Assembly: GCA_035294265.1 (NCBI GenBank)
Contig: DATGLK010000004.1
Coordinates: 1 to 64,000 of the forward strand
DNA length: 64,000 nucleotides
From: Candidatus Binataceae bacterium
GTDB taxonomy: Bacteria > Desulfobacterota > Binatia > Binatales > Binataceae
Direction of reading: 5' to 3'
Shown here: positions 51,436 to 60,688 of the stretch, one piece after another
How positions within the stretch are numbered: position 1 is the stretch's first letter
How the letters are laid out: each line of letters starts with the position of its first letter
Translations under genes and position numbers: made by a program
Notes under the pieces: generated by a model
Databases searched by the model: none
Seen by the model: the letters and a program-made list of their open reading frames with translations, nothing else
Told to the model about the DNA's origin: nothing

Positions 51436-52236
51436 ATGGCGAGAGCGCTAATTACCGGCGCTTCCAGCGGGATCGGCGAGCAATTCGCCTATGCCCTGGC
51501 GCGCCAGCATTATGATCTGATTTTGGTGGCGCGTCGCGCGCAACGGTTGCAAGCGATCGCCCAGGAAGCGCTGCGCCTGGGAGCCCCGAGCGCGGCCGTG
51601 CACGCCTTGGACCTGTCGCATCGCGATGCGCCGGCGTGGCTGCACACCCAGGTATCGACCGAGAACGCGACGCTGGACCTGCTTGTTAACAACGCTGGTT
51701 TTGGCACGCAAGGCGAGCTGATGGCCCTCCCGCTGGAGCGCGAGCTGGAGCAGATCGAACTTAACGTGTGTGCGCTGGTGGCAACCAGCAGGCTGTTTCT
51801 GCCCGCGATGGTCGCGGCCGGGCGCGGGACGATTATCAACGTTGCTTCCACCGCCGCCTTTCAACCCGTGCCGTATATGGCTACTTATGCCGCGACCAAG
51901 GCCTTCGTGCTTAATTTCTCCCTGGCCGTGGCCCAGGAGGTGGCGGCCAGCGGTGTACAAGTGATGGCGCTCTGTCCGGGGTTGACCCGCACCGAGTTTC
52001 AAGCCGTGGCCGGCACCGAACGGCGCTGGCTTCCCACCTTCTTATATATGGATGCGCGCGTGGTGGCCGAACAGGCTTTGCGCGCGGCCACGCGCGGCCG
52101 GCGCCTGTACGTCAACGGGCCGTTTAATCGTCTGGGCACCATGCTGGTTCGGCTAACCCCGCTGGGCGTGGTCACACGCGCTACCAGTCTGCTCTTCAGG
52201 CCGGGGCGGCCCGCGCGCGGTGCCCGCTTGCCATGA
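51436..52236 (+). CDS. Short-chain dehydrogenase (DltE/YqjQ-like)
   Basis: A 266-residue SDR with the cofactor motif TGASSGIGEQ (about 7-16), the NNAGFGTQGEL segment and YAATKAF at the active site. The C-terminal extension (NRLGTMLVRLTPLGVVTRATSLLFRP) is basic and hydrophobic and may attach to the membrane, as in DltE-like members. The substrate is unknown. The preceding VOC gene and the following FmdB gene lie on the same strand. Confidence 0.88.
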   Translation: MARALITGASSGIGEQFAYALARQHYDLILVARRAQRLQAIAQEALRLGAPSAAVHALDLSHRDAPAWLHTQVSTENATLDLLVNNAGFGTQGELMALPLERELEQIELNVCALVATSRLFLPAMVAAGRGTIINVASTAAFQPVPYMATYAATKAFVLNFSLAVAQEVAASGVQVMALCPGLTRTEFQAVAGTERRWLPTFLYMDARVVAEQALRAATRGRRLYVNGPFNRLGTMLVRLTPLGVVTRATSLLFRPGRPARGARLP

Positions 52237-52343
52237 AAGCCGCACCCTTGCCATCGGTTCGCTCAGTCAGGAAAATCTTTAGGCCGAGAACTGACCGTTA
52301 CGGGTAACAGCGAGCTTTCGTTTCTGCGGAGGGCCGATTTACC

Positions 52344-52706
52344 ATGCCAATTTACGAATACGAATGCGCTCAATGTCGCAAGCGTTCCAGCATCCTGACC
52401 CTGCGCATAAGCGAAGCCGTTGACGAAATCTGCCAGCATTGCGGCAGTCGCAAGCTGCGTCGCTTGATGTCGCGGTTTGCCACGCCGCGCAGCGAAGAAG
52501 CCCGGCTGGACGCCCTGAGCGATCCTTCCGCGCTGGGTGATGTTGACGAAAACGATCCCAAGAGCGTTGCTCGACTGATGCGCAAGATGGGGCGCGAAAT
52601 GGGCGACGAGTTGGGCGGGCCGGAATTTGACGAGGCGGTCGATGAGCTGGAGCGCGGCGGCGACCTCGGTGGCGAGGATGACGGCGGCGAGGGCGAGCTG
52701 GAATAA
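52344..52706 (+). CDS. FmdB-family zinc-ribbon regulatory protein
   Basis: This 120-residue protein opens with MPIYEYECAQC and carries the four zinc-ribbon cysteines C8, C11, C30 and C33 (CQHCGS). The second half is acidic with Gly/Asp/Glu runs. FmdB-type proteins are small putative regulators of unclear mechanism. GGAGGG upstream supports the ATG. The Rieske oxygenase gene begins 11 bases downstream, so the two are probably co-transcribed. Confidence 0.88.
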   Translation: MPIYEYECAQCRKRSSILTLRISEAVDEICQHCGSRKLRRLMSRFATPRSEEARLDALSDPSALGDVDENDPKSVARLMRKMGREMGDELGGPEFDEAVDELERGGDLGGEDDGGEGELE

Positions 52707-52717
52707 AATGCGCGGCG

Positions 52718-53806
52718 ATGGGAGATAGCATGTTTCTGCGGAATTACTGGTACGTGGCGGCTGCCAGCCAAGAGGTCAGCCAGACTCCCCTGGGCCGCAT
52801 AATCCTCAATGAACCGGTGGTCATTTTTCGGACTGCCGCGGGAATCGCCGCGGCGCTCGAAGATCGTTGCTGCCATCGCCATGCTCCGCTGCACCTGGGG
52901 CGGGTGGTCGGGGAACATCTGCAATGCGGCTATCACGGGCTAGAATTCGATCGCAGCGGGCGATGCGCACTGATTCCCGCGCAGGAGCACATTCCGCCGA
53001 CCGCACGGGTGAAGAGCTATCCGGTGGTGGAGCGCTATCGTTGGCTGTGGATCTGGATGGGCGACCCGGCGCTGGCCGATCCTAACAAGATTGCGGACTT
53101 TCACTGGCTGGACGATTCCCAGTGGGGCGCGCGCAGCGCGCGGTTACCGGTGGAATGCAACTGGCAGCTTATCGTCGATAACCTGCTCGACCTGACCCAT
53201 CTGACCTACGTTCATGGGGCGACTATCGGCACTCAGGCCAACACCCTGCACGCCGAGACCACGGTGGAACATGAAGCCGAGCGGGTGCGAGTTATCCGCT
53301 GGACCATCGATCAGCCGGCGCCGCCCACTTTTGTGCGCACGGCGGGCTTTACCTCCAACGTTGATCGCTGGCAGATAATCGAATTCGAGCCGCCTGCCTT
53401 CGTGCGCCTGGACGTGGGCGCGGCACCCACCGGACAGGGTGCGCGTCAGGGTAATCGCGCCAACGGTCTGAGCATGTACAACCTCAACGCGATTACGCCC
53501 GAGACCGAGCGCAGCAGCCATTATTTCTGGGGGCAGGCGCAAAGCTACGCGCCCAAGGATGAGGACCTGACCGAGCGCGTATTCGAGGAGATTAAGAAAA
53601 CTTTCGACCAGGATTGGCATCTCCTGCAGGAACAGCAGCGCGCGATCGAGCGCGATCCGACGCGCGCGATGGTCAGCATCCGCGCCGACGCCGGACCGAT
53701 CGCCGCGCGCCGTATCCTGGAGCGATTGGCGCAGCAGGAAGCGGGCGGAGTGGTGCCGGTGCATGCCGCGCACGGCCGTCAGGCTGGAGCGCGGGCGCCC
53801 AGGTAG
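52718..53806 (+). CDS. Rieske non-haem iron oxygenase (vanillate demethylase-like)
   Basis: This 362-residue oxygenase subunit resembles VanA. The Rieske cluster ligands are C51/H53 (CCHRHAPL) and C70/H73 (CGYHG). The mononuclear iron site is in DNLLDLTHLTYVHG. Such enzymes O-demethylate or hydroxylate aromatic acids and need a separate reductase, which is not in the window. The start at 52718 is used; an ATG four codons later gives MFLRNYWY, the usual family start. The last 28 bases overlap the end of the convergent rlmE gene, so the basic tail (GRQAGARAPR) may be accidental coding. Confidence 0.9.
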   Translation: MGDSMFLRNYWYVAAASQEVSQTPLGRIILNEPVVIFRTAAGIAAALEDRCCHRHAPLHLGRVVGEHLQCGYHGLEFDRSGRCALIPAQEHIPPTARVKSYPVVERYRWLWIWMGDPALADPNKIADFHWLDDSQWGARSARLPVECNWQLIVDNLLDLTHLTYVHGATIGTQANTLHAETTVEHEAERVRVIRWTIDQPAPPTFVRTAGFTSNVDRWQIIEFEPPAFVRLDVGAAPTGQGARQGNRANGLSMYNLNAITPETERSSHYFWGQAQSYAPKDEDLTERVFEEIKKTFDQDWHLLQEQQRAIERDPTRAMVSIRADAGPIAARRILERLAQQEAGGVVPVHAAHGRQAGARAPR

Positions 53807-54396
53807 CCGCGTGCGAGCAAATAGAGTTCGCGCGAGCCGGGGCGGGATGCGTGGGTATGGAGCAATTCCAGGCTGCGCCAAGCCGGGCGCATCGTGGCCA
53901 CGGTCTTATTCAAGTCCGCGCTCATGAAGACCTTGGCGATAAGCGTGCCCTGCGGGCGCACGATGGCCGCGGCAAAGCGCGCCGCCACCTCCAGCAACTG
54001 CAGCGAGCGGGCTTCGTCGCGTAGCCGGATGCCGCTGAGCTTGGGTGCCATGTCGCTGGTGACCAGATCGGGTGCACCGCCCAGGGCTTCGATGATGCGC
54101 TGCTGGACCGATTGCTCGCAGGCATCGCCCACGATCACTTCGATCGACGGCGCCGGGGCTCGGCAAGCTACCAGATCGACTCCGACGATCCGCCCCGAGG
54201 GCGCGGCTTGCGCCAGGATTTGCAGCCATCCGCCCGGTGCGCAGCCCAGATCGACGATCCGTGCGTTGGGCGTTAGGATCGGATAGCGCTCCAGGATCTC
54301 TTTCAGCTTGAACGCCGCGCGCGAGGGCAAGCCTTGGGCCCGCGCTTGGCGGTAAAATTTATCTCGCGGCTGATAGCTGGCCATCGACTTTTTCAA
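53779..54396 (-). CDS. rlmE: 23S rRNA 2'-O-ribose methyltransferase RlmE (FtsJ)
   Basis: RlmE methylates U2552 of 23S rRNA during large-subunit assembly. The 205 residues show SRAAFKLKEI (first catalytic lysine), IVDLGCAPGGW (SAM site), VTSDMAPKLSG (catalytic aspartate), AKVFM (second lysine) and SRELYLLARG (glutamate), completing the KDKE set. Length is typical. It converges with the Rieske gene, overlapping it by 28 bases, and is divergent from the helicase gene across about 80 bases. Confidence 0.95.
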   Translation of the reverse strand: MKKSMASYQPRDKFYRQARAQGLPSRAAFKLKEILERYPILTPNARIVDLGCAPGGWLQILAQAAPSGRIVGVDLVACRAPAPSIEVIVGDACEQSVQQRIIEALGGAPDLVTSDMAPKLSGIRLRDEARSLQLLEVAARFAAAIVRPQGTLIAKVFMSADLNKTVATMRPAWRSLELLHTHASRPGSRELYLLARGYLGARAPA

Positions 54397-54479
54397 TGCT
54401 GCGCGCGCCCGCTTTGCCTGACGTGCGAAAGCAGCTATTTTCTTAGACCTTCACCTTCGATCGGTATTTCAGGAAATAA

Positions 54480-56654
54480 ATGACCAACAGGCTTGACGAT
54501 CTCAACCCGGCCCAGCGTGCGGCGGTGACGGCCGGGGACGGCCCCATATTGATCTTGGCGGGTGCCGGCTCGGGCAAAACGCGCGTCATCACGTATCGTA
54601 TCGCCTACCTGCTTGAGAAGCGCAAGCTGGCGCCCCGGCAGTTGCTCGCGGTGACTTTTACCAACAAGGCCGCGGCCGAGATGAAGGAGCGCTTGCGTGC
54701 ACTGCTGGGTCCCTCGGCCGGCGAGCTGTGGATTAGCACCTTCCATTCCGCCTGCGCGCGTATCCTGCGCCAGGAAATCGAGACCTTGGGTTACGGCCGC
54801 AACTTCACCGTCTTTGACGAGGGCGATGCCGCGACCACTATCCATTGGGCGCTGGAGAGCGCCGGCGGCGGAGGTGGGCTGGGTGTAGGTGCGCTGCGCG
54901 CGCGTATCGATCAGGCCAAGAACGAGGGGCTCGGTCCGGCCGAGTTGGCGGCGCGCGATCCCAGCGCCGAAGGCGCCCTGACCGCCGAGATCTATCGTCT
55001 TTACCAGGGCCGCTTGAAGTCGCTCAACGCTTTGGACTTTGGCGATCTTCTCCTTTTGGTCCATCAGTTGTTTGCTACCCACCCGGAGGTGCTGGCGCGC
55101 TGGCAGGCGCGCTTCAACTACCTGCTGGTCGATGAATACCAGGACACCAACCGGGTCCAGTACCTGCTGCTGCAGGCGTTGGCACGCGGCAGTGGCAACC
55201 TGTGCGTGGTCGGCGACGAGGACCAGTCGATCTATCGCTGGCGTGGTGCCGACATCCGCAACATCCTGGAGTTCGAGCGCGACTTTCCTAGCGCCTTGGT
55301 CTTCAAGCTGGAGCAAAATTATCGCTCCACCAAGACCATCCTGGCTGCCGCCCACTCGGTTATTGCCAATAATTCGGAGCGCAAGGAAAAGCGGCTGTGG
55401 ACCGAGAATGAAACCGGCGAACAGGTGGTTCACTATACCGGGGTCACCGAGCGCGACGAAGCGGACTTCGTCGCGCGCGAGATCGGTCGCCTGGCACAAG
55501 AGAACTTTCGCCCCGCCGAAATGGTGGTTTTCTACCGCACCAACGCTCAGGCACGGGTAATCGAAGAGGCGCTGGTGCGGCGGCGGGTGCCCTATTACGT
55601 GGTCGGCGGAGCGCGCTTTTACGAACGGCGCGAGGTTAAGGATCTGCTCGCCTACCTGCGCCTGATCGCCAACCCCGCCGACGCGCTCAGTCTGGAGCGG
55701 CTGACCTCGGTGCCGCCGCGTGGAGTGGGCGCGCGCACGCTGGAAGTGCTGGGTGCGGCGGCCGCCCGCGAGGGCATCAGCCTGTTTGCCGCGATGGGGC
55801 GGGCAGAGGCCGAATCCGCTATCGCGCTACGCATCGCGCGCCAGGTAAGCGCGCTCCATCAATGGCTGTCGGCGCTGATCCAAACCGCGCCGCAGATGAA
55901 AGTGCGCGAGCTGCTCGACGAGGTCGTGGCCCGCAGCGGCTTTTTCGCCTATCTCGATACCCTGCCCGATGGCGCCGATCGGCGCGAGAGCGTTACAGAA
56001 TTGCTCTCGGCGGCGGCCGGCTTCGATCAGGAACACGGACCCGGCGGGCTGGCCGATTTCCTGGAGCGAGTGGCACTGGCCAGCGATAGCGACCAGGTCG
56101 CGCAGGCTGGCGGCAGCGCGGCCCTGATGACCCTGCATACCTGCAAGGGGCTGGAGTATCCGGTGGTGTTTATCACCGGAATGGAGGAGGGACTGTTTCC
56201 CCACAGCCGTTCGCAGGGATCCGGTGAAGTCGAGGAGGAGCGTCGCCTGCTGTATGTGGGGATGACGCGCGCGCGCCGCCTGCTCTATCTGACCAACACC
56301 TTGTCGCGCGAAATTTACGGCACTCGGCAAGAGGCTCACCCCTCGCGTTTTTTGCGCGAAATCGATCCCACCCTGATTCGTCGCTTCGCGCCAGTGGGGC
56401 GTAATGAGCCACTGCGTGTCCCCACCCGTGGCGAGATCCACGTCGATTATTCCGATAGCCAGCTACCGCCGGCGGGGGAGGAAGGCGACTTCGACGTCGG
56501 CCGGCGAGTGGCTCATCCGACTTTCGGTGCCGGCGTGGTGCGCAAGCGCGAGGGACGAGGCGAGGGCGCCAAGGCCTGGATTCAGTTCGAGCGGGCCGGC
56601 ACCAAGCTGCTGGTCTTGAAGTACGCGCAACTCAGGCCAATTGCCGACCGCTAG
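54480..56654 (+). CDS. ATP-dependent DNA helicase UvrD/PcrA
   Basis: A 724-residue superfamily 1A 3'-5' helicase of DNA repair and replication-fork maintenance. Motif Q/I is LNPAQRAAVTAGDGPILILAGAGSGKT (Walker A G28-K33), motif II includes LLVDEYQDTN, motif III is VGDEDQSIYRWRGAD, and the later motifs include LEQNYRST, LMTLHTCKGLEYPVVF and LLYVGMTRARRLLYLT. The C-terminal region with GRRVAHPTFGAGVV is a PcrA/UvrD signature that binds RNA polymerase. Length is typical. The 22-base gap to the next gene suggests linked expression. Confidence 0.95.
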   Translation: MTNRLDDLNPAQRAAVTAGDGPILILAGAGSGKTRVITYRIAYLLEKRKLAPRQLLAVTFTNKAAAEMKERLRALLGPSAGELWISTFHSACARILRQEIETLGYGRNFTVFDEGDAATTIHWALESAGGGGGLGVGALRARIDQAKNEGLGPAELAARDPSAEGALTAEIYRLYQGRLKSLNALDFGDLLLLVHQLFATHPEVLARWQARFNYLLVDEYQDTNRVQYLLLQALARGSGNLCVVGDEDQSIYRWRGADIRNILEFERDFPSALVFKLEQNYRSTKTILAAAHSVIANNSERKEKRLWTENETGEQVVHYTGVTERDEADFVAREIGRLAQENFRPAEMVVFYRTNAQARVIEEALVRRRVPYYVVGGARFYERREVKDLLAYLRLIANPADALSLERLTSVPPRGVGARTLEVLGAAAAREGISLFAAMGRAEAESAIALRIARQVSALHQWLSALIQTAPQMKVRELLDEVVARSGFFAYLDTLPDGADRRESVTELLSAAAGFDQEHGPGGLADFLERVALASDSDQVAQAGGSAALMTLHTCKGLEYPVVFITGMEEGLFPHSRSQGSGEVEEERRLLYVGMTRARRLLYLTNTLSREIYGTRQEAHPSRFLREIDPTLIRRFAPVGRNEPLRVPTRGEIHVDYSDSQLPPAGEEGDFDVGRRVAHPTFGAGVVRKREGRGEGAKAWIQFERAGTKLLVLKYAQLRPIADR

Positions 56655-56676
56655 GCCATCAATTATGATGTAACCG

Positions 56677-57897
56677 ATGAAGGGCGCGCACAATCGTGGC
56701 ACGGAGCGCGGCGGTTGCGGTTCGCGGTTTCGGCTTTGGCGAGGTGCGATCGCGGCGGCAGTGGTTTTTGGGCTGATAGCATCTATGGCCTGGGCCTGGA
56801 GCGAGGACGACTTCGCCCATCGCGCCTTGGTGGCCTATCCGCTGCCCGAACATCCCGACAATATCATCGGCGATCTGATGACCTACCGCATCAAGAAGGG
56901 TGACACCCTGCTCGATATCGGTCGGTTCTATGATCTTTCGGGCAAAGAGGTCTCCGACGCCAACAATCATATGGATTGGTGGTCGCCACCGGTGGGCAAG
57001 CAGATCGTTCTTCCCACTGAACATATTTTGCCCGACGCCAAGCCCGACGGAATTGTCATGAATATCCCGGAGATGCGGGTCTACTACTTTCCCCGCGCTC
57101 AGAAGATTCATGGCGTTGCCGCCAGCCAGCGCGTGGTTTACACCTTTCCCGTGGGTCTGGGCCGGATGGACTGGCGTACCCCAATCGGCACTTTCAAGGT
57201 TCGCGGCAAGACCAAGAACCCGACTTGGGTGGTCCCTGAGGATATTTACGAGGAGCATCTAGAGCGCGACGGCGAAGCCGAACACGTGATTCCAGGCGGC
57301 GACCCGGATAATCCGCTGGGCCTATATCGGCTCGAACTGACCCTGCCCGAATATGCTTTGCACGGCACTAACGTGCCGTGGGGGGTGGGGATGGAAGTCA
57401 GTCACGGTTGCGTGCGGCTGTACCCCGAGGATATCGAAGCCCTGTTCAAGATGACCCCGGTGGGCACGCCCGGGGAGTTTGTCTATCAGCCGGTCAAATT
57501 CGGGTGGCGCGGAGATCAGCTCTACGTTGAGGTACACGACGACCTGTACGCCAGGTATCCCGGCTTGTGGCAGCACACGCTGAACGAAGCCAGCCGTCGT
57601 GGGCTGACCGATAAGATCGACATGCATGCGCTGGAGAAGGCGGTGGAAGCCAAGAGTGGGGTACCTACGCCAATCGGTAAAGCGGTCGAGGCGCTGGCCG
57701 ATCCGCTACCGGCCACCGAACCCGCAACTTCGGTCGAGCCCAGTGCGTCGCCGGTCAGCGGGCCGGGGGGAACCGATGCCGATTCGTTGTCGGCACCCGA
57801 TCCGGGGAGCATTCCACCGGTGCCGATTCCTTCTTCGGCCGCTGCGCCCGGGACGCTGTCACCCGGCGCCGCCGCTCCGGAGCACGACAGCCCATAG
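56677..57897 (+). CDS. LysM-containing L,D-transpeptidase (YkuD domain)
   Basis: This 406-residue envelope enzyme makes 3-3 peptidoglycan cross-links or anchors lipoprotein. An N-terminal membrane segment or signal (about 22-41) is followed by a LysM domain (68-112: MTYRIKKGDTLLDIGRFY) and the YkuD catalytic domain (about 124-275). SHGCVRLYPED supplies the catalytic cysteine C245 and HGTN the upstream histidine. The last 80 residues are Pro/Ala/Ser-rich and probably disordered. The catalytic motif is intact. It follows the helicase gene by 22 bases. Confidence 0.93.
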   Translation: MKGAHNRGTERGGCGSRFRLWRGAIAAAVVFGLIASMAWAWSEDDFAHRALVAYPLPEHPDNIIGDLMTYRIKKGDTLLDIGRFYDLSGKEVSDANNHMDWWSPPVGKQIVLPTEHILPDAKPDGIVMNIPEMRVYYFPRAQKIHGVAASQRVVYTFPVGLGRMDWRTPIGTFKVRGKTKNPTWVVPEDIYEEHLERDGEAEHVIPGGDPDNPLGLYRLELTLPEYALHGTNVPWGVGMEVSHGCVRLYPEDIEALFKMTPVGTPGEFVYQPVKFGWRGDQLYVEVHDDLYARYPGLWQHTLNEASRRGLTDKIDMHALEKAVEAKSGVPTPIGKAVEALADPLPATEPATSVEPSASPVSGPGGTDADSLSAPDPGSIPPVPIPSSAAAPGTLSPGAAAPEHDSP

Positions 57898-58086
57898 CAG
57901 GGACTCAGCGCGCTGGTGGGGTGACGGGCATCATGAAGTCTGATCCCTGCCCCTCGTCCGGCAATGGTCGCGATTCTTCGCTGGCGTGCTCGCGCTCTCC
58001 GGGAACGAGGGCAGGGGCGATCGAGCTGCGGTTTGGGGACGCAGCGAGGTGGTGGCGCTCATGCCGCACGCCCCAATCTCGCGCGA

Positions 58087-59079
58087 TTAGGACCAGACCG
58101 CGAAGCCTAGGCCAATTCCGGTACCGGCTGGGGTGCGGTAAACCGGAATATATTCGCTCCAGCGCATCGCCATCCCGCGGATCGCGCCCGCCATCACCAC
58201 CCAGTTGCGGATTTCCGAGGTACCCGATTCTAAGAGTTTGAGCGGCAAATTGGCCAGCGTGGCTTCGTCCCATTCGCGCAGGGCCCGGAGCACCTGATGA
58301 TCGAGCGGTTCGTGGGTGACCATGTGGCTGAGGCCACCCGAAGCCATAATCGCGACTCGCATCGAGGCCGGGTAGCTCTCGACCGCGCGGCGCAGGGCGC
58401 GACCAATCTCCAGGCAGCGCTGGGGCGTAGGTTGATTGGGCGGGTAGTAAGTATTGAGCAGAATCGGGACGACCGGGTACTTGCGCTTCTTCATCAGCCG
58501 CGCGATTGGAAACATGATCGCGTGGCCGAAGCCGTGCCGGTCGGGGTCGGTGATCTTGTCGGCGGTGGCGACGTCGATCCCAGCTTCGAGCAGCACCTCG
58601 ATGAAGTGGCGAGCCAACTCCGGCGCGGCTGCATACTCGTGGGGGCTGTCCATCCCGCGCCCGCGTGCGACGTCCATTGCCCAGCGCGGCGTGGAGGGGC
58701 CACCGCGCTTGACCAAGTTGCGGATCTTATCGCCGTAATAGATTGAGAAGGCCGGAAGGTTATCGAAGCCGAATAGCTCTTCCTGGTCGTCGCCGATAAT
58801 TACTACCACGTCGGGGTCGATCTTCTCGATATCCTCGGCGAGATGGTCCAGCGCCCGCTGCGAGGCCTGGAACTGCTCGATGAAGCGTGGGACTTTAGCG
58901 ATATCGGCATATTTGGCGTTGACATGGCGTTCCAGGTCGGCGTAACTGCGCACTACACCGTCCATGTCGACCAGGTTCTTGGACTGCTTCTCGGTCTGCG
59001 CGCGCTCCTCCCACTGTGGGCCGTTGATAACCAAGATGGGACTGTGCGAGGTTCCGATTCCCGCTACGATCTCAGCCAT
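58087..59079 (-). CDS. LigB-type class III extradiol dioxygenase
   Basis: A 330-residue protein of the protocatechuate 4,5-dioxygenase beta-subunit/LigB family. The first strand reads IVAGIGTSHSPIL, with iron ligand H12. The central VVVIIGDDQEELF and the downstream histidines in PHEYAAAPELARHF and ASGGLSHMVTH fit the non-haem Fe(II) site. Members cleave catechol-type rings meta to the hydroxyl groups or open related lactones. No small alpha subunit is adjacent. Its last residues fall in an unannotated gap after the transpeptidase gene (57898-58086). Any partnership with the distant Rieske oxygenase is speculation. Confidence 0.87.
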   Translation of the reverse strand: MAEIVAGIGTSHSPILVINGPQWEERAQTEKQSKNLVDMDGVVRSYADLERHVNAKYADIAKVPRFIEQFQASQRALDHLAEDIEKIDPDVVVIIGDDQEELFGFDNLPAFSIYYGDKIRNLVKRGGPSTPRWAMDVARGRGMDSPHEYAAAPELARHFIEVLLEAGIDVATADKITDPDRHGFGHAIMFPIARLMKKRKYPVVPILLNTYYPPNQPTPQRCLEIGRALRRAVESYPASMRVAIMASGGLSHMVTHEPLDHQVLRALREWDEATLANLPLKLLESGTSEIRNWVVMAGAIRGMAMRWSEYIPVYRTPAGTGIGLGFAVWS

Positions 59080-59185
59080 TGTCCCGCTCCTCCTGTGGCT
59101 TGAGTGCGCCCTGGACCATCACGATATCTACCATGCCCCTGCCGCCCGGGCAAAGCCGCGCCGGAGCGCCAACTGCAACCTCAGA

Positions 59186-60685
59186 TCAGAGAATTAACTT
59201 TAAGATCCGCTCGATCTCGCAACTGCGCTCCAGCGCGTCGGCCAGTTCCTCGTAGGCCCGTGCGCGCAGCTCATGAGCATCGCTGGCAGGCCTGGCTTCC
59301 ATCGGACTGAGCCCTTTGGCACGCCGGATCTGGTTTAACCAGGCTCGGCGAAACTGGGCGCGATCGAAAAGGCCGTGCATCGTGGTGCCTATCACGCGGC
59401 CATCTTCCGATTGCGCACCTTCGTTGGTAGCGGGTGCCTGCTCGACCAGCGGCGCGAGAGTGAAGAGAGGACGGGCCAAGTCGGGGCCGGCTATTCGCCC
59501 GGCGTGGATTTCGTAGCCGCCGATCGGTAAATTGAAGGCGCAGTCGTGGCCAGCGACGGCGCGGGTAATCTTGTCAGGTTCGAAGCGGGTTTCCAGCTCC
59601 AATAGCCCAAGCCCGACCGCCTGGGTCCGCACGCTCTCGACCCCGTCCGGATCGAGAATCCGCTGCCCCAGCATCTGGTAGCCCCCGCAGATACCCACTA
59701 TCCAGCCGCCACGGGCGCGATGGCGCGCCAGATAGCTCTCCCATCCGATTGCCCGCAGCCAGTCCAGGTCGGCTATCGTGCTCTTGCTGCCAGGGAGGAA
59801 GAGCAGATCCAGGGGCGGGGCGGAATTGGGGTCGGAGTAGTAATCGAGCCCTACGTCGGGTTCCTCTTCCAGCGGCGCAAAGTCGGTGTAATTGGAGATA
59901 CGAGGAAAGTGGATAACGCCGGCGGTAAGCGACGCGCCCTGGAGCCGAATCGGGCGCGCGCTCAGCGCCGCGCTGTCTTCCTGCGGGATAGCCAGACGTA
60001 GATAGGGAATCACACCCAGCAGCGGCACGCCGGTGCGCGCCTGCAGCATCGCAGGGCCCTCGCCGAGCAAGCGTGCGTCGCCGCGAAATTTGTTGATTAG
60101 CATCCCCGCCAGGCGCGCTCGCTCCGCTTCGCTCAAGAGCATTACAGTGCCGACCAGGGATGCGAATACGCCGCCCTTGTCGATATCGCCCACTAGCAGC
60201 ACCGGCGCGTCGGCCAGTTCGGCCACCGCCCAGTTGGCCAAATCGCGGTGGCGCAGGTTGATTTCTGCCGCCCCCCCGGCCCCTTCGATCAGGATTACGT
60301 CGAAAGCAGTTGCCAGCTGCCGGTAGCTTTGCGCGATCGCTGGCCAGGCTTGCTCGCGATAGCGTTCAAACTCGCCCGCCTCGGTGGTCATGTGAAAGCG
60401 GGCGCGGCCGTGAATCACCACCTGCACGCCGCGCTCGGCCTCGGGCTTGAGCAGGACCGGATTCATGTCGAGGGTAGGAGTCAGGCCGCAGGCCTCAGCC
60501 TGCGCCGCCTGTGCCCGTCCGATTTCACCGCCGGTGCAGACCGCGGCGTTGTTGGACATGTTTTGCGACTTGAAGGGAGCCACCTTGATGCCCCGTCGAG
60601 CCAGGGCGCGGCACAGGCCCGTGACTACCAGGCTCTTGCCTGCGTCCGACGCGGTTCCCATCACCATCAGGCTCTTGGCGGCCAT
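59186..60685 (-). CDS. cobQ: Adenosylcobyric acid synthase CbiP/CobQ
   Basis: A 499-residue enzyme that amidates four side chains (b, d, e and g) of adenosyl-cobyrinate diamide using glutamine and ATP. The N-terminal synthetase has GTASDAGKS (10-18) and FKSQNMSNNA. The glutamine amidotransferase domain has GICGGYQMLG with the nucleophile cysteine, and the C-terminal MHGLFDR supplies the histidine. Its start lies three bases after the cbiA stop, so the pair forms an operon completing the ring made by the genes at 1-9.3 kb. Full length. Confidence 0.95.
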   Translation of the reverse strand: MAAKSLMVMGTASDAGKSLVVTGLCRALARRGIKVAPFKSQNMSNNAAVCTGGEIGRAQAAQAEACGLTPTLDMNPVLLKPEAERGVQVVIHGRARFHMTTEAGEFERYREQAWPAIAQSYRQLATAFDVILIEGAGGAAEINLRHRDLANWAVAELADAPVLLVGDIDKGGVFASLVGTVMLLSEAERARLAGMLINKFRGDARLLGEGPAMLQARTGVPLLGVIPYLRLAIPQEDSAALSARPIRLQGASLTAGVIHFPRISNYTDFAPLEEEPDVGLDYYSDPNSAPPLDLLFLPGSKSTIADLDWLRAIGWESYLARHRARGGWIVGICGGYQMLGQRILDPDGVESVRTQAVGLGLLELETRFEPDKITRAVAGHDCAFNLPIGGYEIHAGRIAGPDLARPLFTLAPLVEQAPATNEGAQSEDGRVIGTTMHGLFDRAQFRRAWLNQIRRAKGLSPMEARPASDAHELRARAYEELADALERSCEIERILKLIL

Positions 60686-60688
60686 GGT

